Shown here: piece after piece, positions 59,319 through 64,000 of the stretch | How the letters are laid out: each line of letters begins with the position of its first letter | Position numbering within the stretch: the stretch's first letter is position 1 | Origin: Brevibacillus fluminis | GTDB taxonomy: Bacteria > Bacillota > Bacilli > Brevibacillales > Brevibacillaceae | NCBI RefSeq assembly: GCF_003710825.1 | Contig: NZ_RHHQ01000028.1 | Coordinates: 1-64,000, forward strand | Reading direction: 5' to 3' | Length of the DNA stretch: 64,000 bases | Notes under the pieces: model-generated | What the model was told of the DNA's origin: nothing | What the model saw: the letters and a program-made list of their open reading frames with translations, nothing else | Databases searched by the model: none | Program-made: the position numbers and the translations under genes

Positions 59319-60044
59319 TCACGAATGATGGGATTTGGTATGAGACTTCTTGGGCTGTTCTTCCACATCGCTTTGGCTGTCCGTATTGCTGCTGTCAGGC
59401 ACCACTGGCTGTTCCACGCTTTCGGATGATGGCGCATTTGCCAGGCTGTTGTTTTCGACGGCAGGCTCCGGTGTGGCTGGAACCGATTCAACGGGGGGTG
59501 CCGAAGGTTGTTGTGCGGCAGTAGGTGTAGACTGGTGTTGGCTAGGAACAGGCGTCTCATTTTTAGGTTGCGAAGGTGCAGCGGCTTTTGACGTACTTTG
59601 TGCAGAAGCGGTTTTTGGAGCGGAAGCTGTTTTGGATGCGACGTTTGCTTTCGGCTGAGCGCTACTATGTATCTCTGTCGAATGCGTTTTATTGGGTAAA
59701 GGCGAAGCCTCCGTTTGAGCCGAATTCTCCACGCTCGTTTTTGCAGTTTCGGATGAAGGGGCGGCAACGCTGGGCTGTTCGCTCGGCAATGCGTTGGCGA
59801 TGGTTCCTTCATTCCCCTTATGCTCTGGAGCGGCCTCGCCTTCTGCTTTCCATTCGTCGATGACTGGGTCAGCCGAAGCGGTTTCTTCTGGCTCATCCCC
59901 TTGGTCGGCAGCTTGCAAGGCGGCTTCATGGGCTTTTTCAAAAGCAGGATCAGCCTTGGCCGTTTGCATCAGAAGAGCCAATGAAAAGACGACGCCTCCT
60001 CCGACTTTCCACTTAAACCATTTGGATCGTTTTTGCTTTTTCAT
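59319..60044 (-). CDS. Membrane-anchored or secreted disordered Pro/Ala/Ser-rich protein
   Basis: The 241-residue protein starts with a basic stretch (MKKQKRSKWFKWK) and one hydrophobic segment (VGGGVVFSLALLMQTAKA), then about 210 residues dominated by Ala, Ser, Pro, Thr, Glu and Gln with no predicted fold, ending in KKSHTKSHHS. ATG 60044 is 8 nt after GGAGGT. It is the first gene of the minus-strand unit ending with the kinase. It could be a wall-spanning linker, a heme/metal-binding tail (terminal His) or the missing partner of ApbE, but none of this is shown. Confidence 0.65.
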   Translation of the reverse strand: MKKQKRSKWFKWKVGGGVVFSLALLMQTAKADPAFEKAHEAALQAADQGDEPEETASADPVIDEWKAEGEAAPEHKGNEGTIANALPSEQPSVAAPSSETAKTSVENSAQTEASPLPNKTHSTEIHSSAQPKANVASKTASAPKTASAQSTSKAAAPSQPKNETPVPSQHQSTPTAAQQPSAPPVESVPATPEPAVENNSLANAPSSESVEQPVVPDSSNTDSQSDVEEQPKKSHTKSHHS

Positions 60045-60246
60045 CGTGCATACCTCCAGTCGTGAAGATAGTCTCATGGTAGTAATCGTTTCTGAAATTC
60101 ACATGAAAAATCATCTGGAAAAATGAGCAAGGCTTATAGCGGAGGACATCTTGGAAGATGGATTTTTTGATGGCGGCAGTGTAGCATAAAATGTATAGAT
60201 TTTCAGACAGAAGAGAACGGGACTGGCAGGAGGGAGAGGAAAACGC

Positions 60247-62304
60247 ATGTCACTTTCAGCAGTCAATCAAACCGATGGAATTTTTCGCTCTGTATGCTCG
60301 CTTGATTGTCCGGACCAATGCGGGCTGTTGGTACACAAGCAGGATGGCAAAATCGTCCGTATCGAGGGGGACCCGGATCACCCGGTGACACAAGGCGCAA
60401 TCTGCAACAAGGTGCGCAATATGACCGCCCGCATTTACGATGAAAAACGTCTGACACATCCGTTGAAGCGCGTCGGCGCCAAAGGGGAAGGCAAGTTCGA
60501 GCGGATCAGCTGGGAGGAAGCGATTCAGACGATTTCCAATCGTTGGAAGGAACTGATCGCTCTGCATGGACCGGAAAGCATTATTCCGTACAGCTTTTAC
60601 GGGAATATGGGCAGACTGACGGCGGAAGGCATGGATCGCCGCTTTTTCAACCGGCTCGGTGCCAGTAGGCTGGATCGGACGGTGTGCCAATCGGCCGGAA
60701 CGAAAGGGTACAGCTACACGATGGGCGCCTCCATCGGCACAGACCCAGAGGATACGGTGCACGCCAAGCTCTTTGTGATGTGGGGCGTCAATGCGGTCAG
60801 CACCAACATGCACCAGGTGGCGCTGGCTGAAAAGGCGCGCAAGAACGGCGCGCAAATCGTGGTCATCGATGTGCACAAAAACCAGACGGGGCGATGGGCA
60901 GATTGGTTCATCCCGATTTTGCCGGGGACCGATGCAGCGCTGGCGCTCGGGCTGATGCACATTTTGTTCGCGGAAGGGATGGTCGACAACGAGTTCCTTG
61001 TGCAATACACGGTCGGCCACAAGGAGCTGCGCGAGCATGTGAAGCAGTACGATCCTCACAAAGTCTCAGCCATCACAGGTGTGCCGGTCGAGGACATTTA
61101 CCGGTTGGCTCGCATGTATGGGCAGACATCACCGGCGTTCATCCGCATCGGCAACGGTCTGCAGCATCACGACAACGGCGGGATGATCGTACGCACGATC
61201 GCCTGTTTGCCAGCATTGACAGGGCAGTGGCTCGTCAAGGGCGGTGGCGCGATTAAAGGGAACAGCCGGTTTCTCGCATTCAATTCGGCAGCGCTGCAGC
61301 GGCCGGAACTGCTTGAAAACAAAGGAACGCGCCTGATCAACATGAACCAGATTGGGGAAGCGCTGTTAACCCTCGACCCGCCGATTCGCTCGATGTTCGT
61401 CTACAGCTGCAATCCGGCGGTCATCGCGCCGGAGGGCAATAAGGTCCGACGCGGGCTGATGCGGGACGATTTGTTTACGGTCGTCCATGATCTGTTTTTG
61501 ACGGAGACGGCAGCTTACGCCGATATTGTTTTGCCTGCCACATCGGCGTTCGAAAACCTTGATTTTTACACATCTTATTGGCACCACTACATCCAGCTGC
61601 ACCAGCCAGTCGTCGAAGCGTACGGTGAGAGCAAGTCGAACTCCGAGGTGTTCCGCCTGTTGGCGCAGGCGTTGGGCTTTGAGGAGCATGCGTTCCGCGA
61701 CAGCGACGAGGAATTGATTACGCAGGCGCTGAGCGGTCACGGCAACAGCTATATAACGGACGTTACGTATGAAGCGCTCAAGCAACAGCCGTACATCAAG
61801 GCGCAGCGTGAGTCCTTTTTCCTCAATGCGCTGGAAACGCCGAGTGGCAAAATCGAGCTATACTCCGCTGCGATGGAACGGGACGGCCACCCGCCGCTGC
61901 CGACCTACACGCCATTGGTGGAGGAAGGGAATTATCCGTTCCTGTTTATTCCGGCGCCGAACCACAACTTCTTGAACTCGACGTTTTCCAATAACGCCAA
62001 GCATATTCAGCTGGAAAAAGTAGCACGCTTGCACATGAACAGCGAGGATGCCGAACGGGCGGGCATTGCCACCGGCGACGTCGTGAGGATCTGGAACCAG
62101 CGGGGCGAAAGCGAGCTCGTCGCGGCCGTAGGCGACAATGTGCTGCCTGGCGTGGTCGTGAGCCAAGGGTTATGGGCGGATCTGCCAGGGACCAAACAGT
62201 TGGTCAACTCGTTAACGCCAGACCGGATTTCGGACATGGGCGGCGGCGCGACGTTTTTTTCGGGGCGGGTGAACATGGAAAAGAAACGGGCGAAGGCTGA
62301 ATAA
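60247..62304 (+). CDS. Molybdopterin-dependent oxidoreductase (YyaE-like)
   Basis: The 685-residue enzyme has an N-terminal [4Fe-4S] site (Cys17, Cys21, Cys25 in CSLDCPDQC and Cys53), the molybdopterin fold with MWGVNAVSTNMHQ, GTDAALALGLMH and IRIGNGLQHHDNGGM, and a C-terminal molybdopterin dinucleotide-binding domain (PNHNFLNSTFSNNAKH, GDVVRIWNQRGE). No Tat signal is present, so it acts in the cytosol. It resembles YyaE-type single-subunit oxidoreductases; substrate unknown. GGAGGGAGAGG precedes the ATG. No accessory subunit or chaperone gene is adjacent. Confidence 0.9.
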   Translation: MSLSAVNQTDGIFRSVCSLDCPDQCGLLVHKQDGKIVRIEGDPDHPVTQGAICNKVRNMTARIYDEKRLTHPLKRVGAKGEGKFERISWEEAIQTISNRWKELIALHGPESIIPYSFYGNMGRLTAEGMDRRFFNRLGASRLDRTVCQSAGTKGYSYTMGASIGTDPEDTVHAKLFVMWGVNAVSTNMHQVALAEKARKNGAQIVVIDVHKNQTGRWADWFIPILPGTDAALALGLMHILFAEGMVDNEFLVQYTVGHKELREHVKQYDPHKVSAITGVPVEDIYRLARMYGQTSPAFIRIGNGLQHHDNGGMIVRTIACLPALTGQWLVKGGGAIKGNSRFLAFNSAALQRPELLENKGTRLINMNQIGEALLTLDPPIRSMFVYSCNPAVIAPEGNKVRRGLMRDDLFTVVHDLFLTETAAYADIVLPATSAFENLDFYTSYWHHYIQLHQPVVEAYGESKSNSEVFRLLAQALGFEEHAFRDSDEELITQALSGHGNSYITDVTYEALKQQPYIKAQRESFFLNALETPSGKIELYSAAMERDGHPPLPTYTPLVEEGNYPFLFIPAPNHNFLNSTFSNNAKHIQLEKVARLHMNSEDAERAGIATGDVVRIWNQRGESELVAAVGDNVLPGVVVSQGLWADLPGTKQLVNSLTPDRISDMGGGATFFSGRVNMEKKRAKAE

Positions 62305-62329
62305 GCGAGGCAAGGTCAGCAGAAAAAAA

Positions 62330-62366
62330 GAACAGTCAGGGCGATTTCCCCCTGACTGTTTTTTCA
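62330..62366. terminator. Bidirectional terminator
   Basis: AACAGTCAGG and CCTGACTGTT with T and A runs, between convergent genes. Confidence 0.9.
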
Positions 62367-62372
62367 TACAAT

Positions 62373-64000
62373 TTATTTAACGGTCACCTTGATGTTAATC
62401 GTTTTTCCGCCATAGGTCACAGTTATTGTTGTTTTCCCTTTCGATATGGCCTTGACTACCCCTTTGGAAACCTCGGCAACCTTGGTGTTGCTGGAAACCC
62501 AATCTGCCAGATCCGTGATATCCTCGGTGGTATTGTCTGTGTAGACAGCCTTTACGATTATTTTTGTACTTTTTCCGTTGGGGAGGGTAGCCGAGGTTTT
62601 ACTCGGCTTCAATTTGGAAACGATCATATCTGTAACTTTTACTGGGATATCCACTGACAAACCCTCATACTCAACCGTAATGGTCGTCGTACCCAAAGAA
62701 GTTGCTGTCACTTCTCCATTTTCCACACTTGCAATTGTATCGTCTTCTACAGACCATGTTGCCTTGTCACCAATGTCTTCTTTCGAGCCATCAGCATAAA
62801 CGGCTTGAATCGTAAGGGTAGCCGTTTGATCAGGAGCTAAAAACAAGGTGCTTTGGGAGGGCTCCAGTGAAACAAGCTGGTCGGGATCGCCACCGCTTCC
62901 ACCGTCTTTTTCCAGAACATAAGAGAGAGTGGCTAGGGAAGAAGAGATTCGATCAACTCTTACTTTGGCATAGACGTTATCACGAATTTTCATCAAGTAC
63001 ATTTTCCCGTCCGCTACGCCGCGTAGAGACGTATCGAATCCGGTGAGATTTTTAACGGTCGGTTCTTGCAAGTCCTGGTTCGGCAATTCAAGAATCGCTC
63101 GTGCTCCGATAGCGCCATATTGGTTGATGACAAAGTCAGCATCATCTCTTTTAGTTGTCACTTGCTTGCTGGTAAGATTGAAACCGCCTTGGCTCAGCTC
63201 ATCTTGGAAAGCCAGAATGGTATCCAGCAAAGGGGAGTATTTCGCGGTTTGCACCTCGCCCCATGCGATTTGATTGTCGTTTGTTGAGCCAGCCGATACT
63301 TTCACTTTAGCGCTGGCGGTAAAGCCGCCATCCACGGTTGTGGCCGTAATCGTCGCTTGACCTTCTCCGACAGGTGTAACGGTTCCAGTAGCGTTAACGG
63401 TCGCAACAGATGTTTTGCTGGAGCTCCAAGTAACCGTTTTATTTGTTGCACTGGAAGGCTTGACGGTGGCAGTCAGCTTGCCGGTAGACCCGCCTTTTGT
63501 CAGTTCGAGTGTAGATTTGTCAAGGCTGATGCCTGTCACACGAACTTCACTATCAGAAGAAGAGAGTTTGCCGTTCGTTGTGATCGCGTACGGTTGTGAA
63601 CCTTTTGGAACGTTATACCCGGTGACCTTAACGGTATAGGTACCTTTTTCGGGTGCCGAAAAGTAAAGATTCTCTACGTTGTTCAGGTGATCTCCAGCTG
63701 CGTATGTTTTGCCGCTTGGGCTGGTAAGCGTCAAATCCAAATCGTTGACAAGAGTTTTCCCTGCGTTCGGGTAGCTCGGGTAATCTGTCCAAACCAGCGT
63801 TGTGGAAAATGGCTTGGATGGATTGTTAACAGTAATGGTATAGGATGTACTTTGACCGGTTTTAAGGCCAGATGTCTCATCTTTATAATCAGAACCGATG
63901 GCCGCTGCTAGATTCGCGCGCCCAAAACCTTGAACAATCAAATCTAATCCCAGATCGTCTGAGCCATTCACAATCATCGACTTGATCAATGCTGAACTCG
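62373..64000 (-). CDS. Subtilisin-like (S8) serine protease, C-terminal part with pre-peptidase and Big_2 domains (5' end outside the window)
   Basis: The frame is open to the window edge. The visible 540 or so residues begin with the end of a subtilase domain (ALIKSMIVNGSDD, then LIVQGFGRANLAAAI), after the catalytic Ser, which lies outside. A pre-peptidase C-terminal-like beta domain follows (TTLVWTDYPSYPNAGKTLVN, DLDLTLTSPSGKTY, ENLYFSAPEKGTYTVKVTGY). Then come an Ig-like Big_2 domain (VTGISLDKSTLELTKGG), a linker domain, and two further Big_2-like domains ending VTYGGKTINIKVTVK. It would be a secreted protease bound to the surface by its C-terminal domains. Confidence 0.85.
   Translation of the reverse strand, partial: SSALIKSMIVNGSDDLGLDLIVQGFGRANLAAAIGSDYKDETSGLKTGQSTSYTITVNNPSKPFSTTLVWTDYPSYPNAGKTLVNDLDLTLTSPSGKTYAAGDHLNNVENLYFSAPEKGTYTVKVTGYNVPKGSQPYAITTNGKLSSSDSEVRVTGISLDKSTLELTKGGSTGKLTATVKPSSATNKTVTWSSSKTSVATVNATGTVTPVGEGQATITATTVDGGFTASAKVKVSAGSTNDNQIAWGEVQTAKYSPLLDTILAFQDELSQGGFNLTSKQVTTKRDDADFVINQYGAIGARAILELPNQDLQEPTVKNLTGFDTSLRGVADGKMYLMKIRDNVYAKVRVDRISSSLATLSYVLEKDGGSGGDPDQLVSLEPSQSTLFLAPDQTATLTIQAVYADGSKEDIGDKATWSVEDDTIASVENGEVTATSLGTTTITVEYEGLSVDIPVKVTDMIVSKLKPSKTSATLPNGKSTKIIVKAVYTDNTTEDITDLADWVSSNTKVAEVSKGVVKAISKGKTTITVTYGGKTINIKVTVK

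Noticed and set aside
59297..59941. 214-codon frame overlapping the disordered protein gene
   Set aside because: A shifted reading of low-complexity coding sequence with no ribosome site.

Overview
The window reads as a chromosomal segment of a Gram-positive, endospore-forming bacillus of the Paenibacillaceae, most likely Brevibacillus or a close relative. This rests on strong AGGAGG-type ribosome binding sites with frequent GTG and TTG starts, compact intergenic spaces closed by rho-independent terminators, a ThiT gene under a TPP riboswitch, a Fur-box-controlled PepSY protein, and many secreted proteins with Gram-positive signal peptides. No rRNA, tRNA, CRISPR array, transposase or prophage block was seen.

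Layout. 1-2.9 kb: a low-complexity protein with an internal duplication, a DUF488 protein and an MFS transporter. 2.95-6.9 kb: a YcdB-like secreted protein, an ECF sigma factor and a membrane-anchored YcdB/PepSY-repeat protein, probably its anti-sigma factor; the first two genes share an unusual promoter-like element. 6.9-8.1 kb: an OppF remnant and a 216-bp imperfect palindrome, the only long stretch without a clear gene. 8.15-11.3 kb: MarR, amidohydrolase, Rieske protein and TetR. 11.5-14.2 kb: metQ-metN-metP. 14.3-16.4 kb: a sarcosine/N-methyltryptophan oxidase-like enzyme and a secreted TIM-barrel protein. 16.6-23.4 kb: a sugar-catabolic locus (LacI regulator with an apparent ATT start, sugar isomerase-like protein, Gfo/Idh/MocA dehydrogenase and an ABC importer). 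23.4-25.3 kb: acid phosphatase and thiT. 25.4-32.9 kb: a PPGGSQM-repeat protein, an SgrR-like regulator divergent from an MFS pump, a second regulator/pump pair (HxlR/MFS), TetR-DUF3995 and LysR. 33-44.6 kb: SagB-type nitroreductase, glyoxalase-like protein, amino acid permease, YdcF-like protein, a large NTPase-TPR-BTAD regulator, a chemoreceptor-like protein with a degenerate receiver, the PepSY protein and a Tat-exported amine oxidase. 44.8-53.3 kb: a GNAT, three tandem phage-tail-collar (MdpB-type) proteins and a roughly 2,075-residue secreted protein with ten tandem repeats of about 111 residues. 53.3-54.7 kb: a Bcr/CflA-type MFS pump whose mRNA leader carries a 15-codon ORF and long-range pairing that would bury its ribosome binding site. 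54.8-64 kb: an SDR, a five-gene minus-strand unit (disordered anchored protein, ApbE, ferric-reductase-like membrane protein, response regulator, histidine kinase), a molybdopterin oxidoreductase and the 3' part of a subtilase.

Two themes recur. Small efflux or redox genes sit next to their own regulators with visible operators (TetR, LacI, HxlR, LysR, SgrR, Fur). Large secreted or surface proteins carry repeats (YcdB/PepSY, Big_2, cadherin-like, collar). The most interesting unexplained items are the translational-attenuator-like leader of the Bcr/CflA pump, the collar-triplet plus giant-repeat-protein locus, the shared ECF-type promoter element, and the ApbE/ferric-reductase/two-component operon that lacks a recognisable flavin-acceptor protein.
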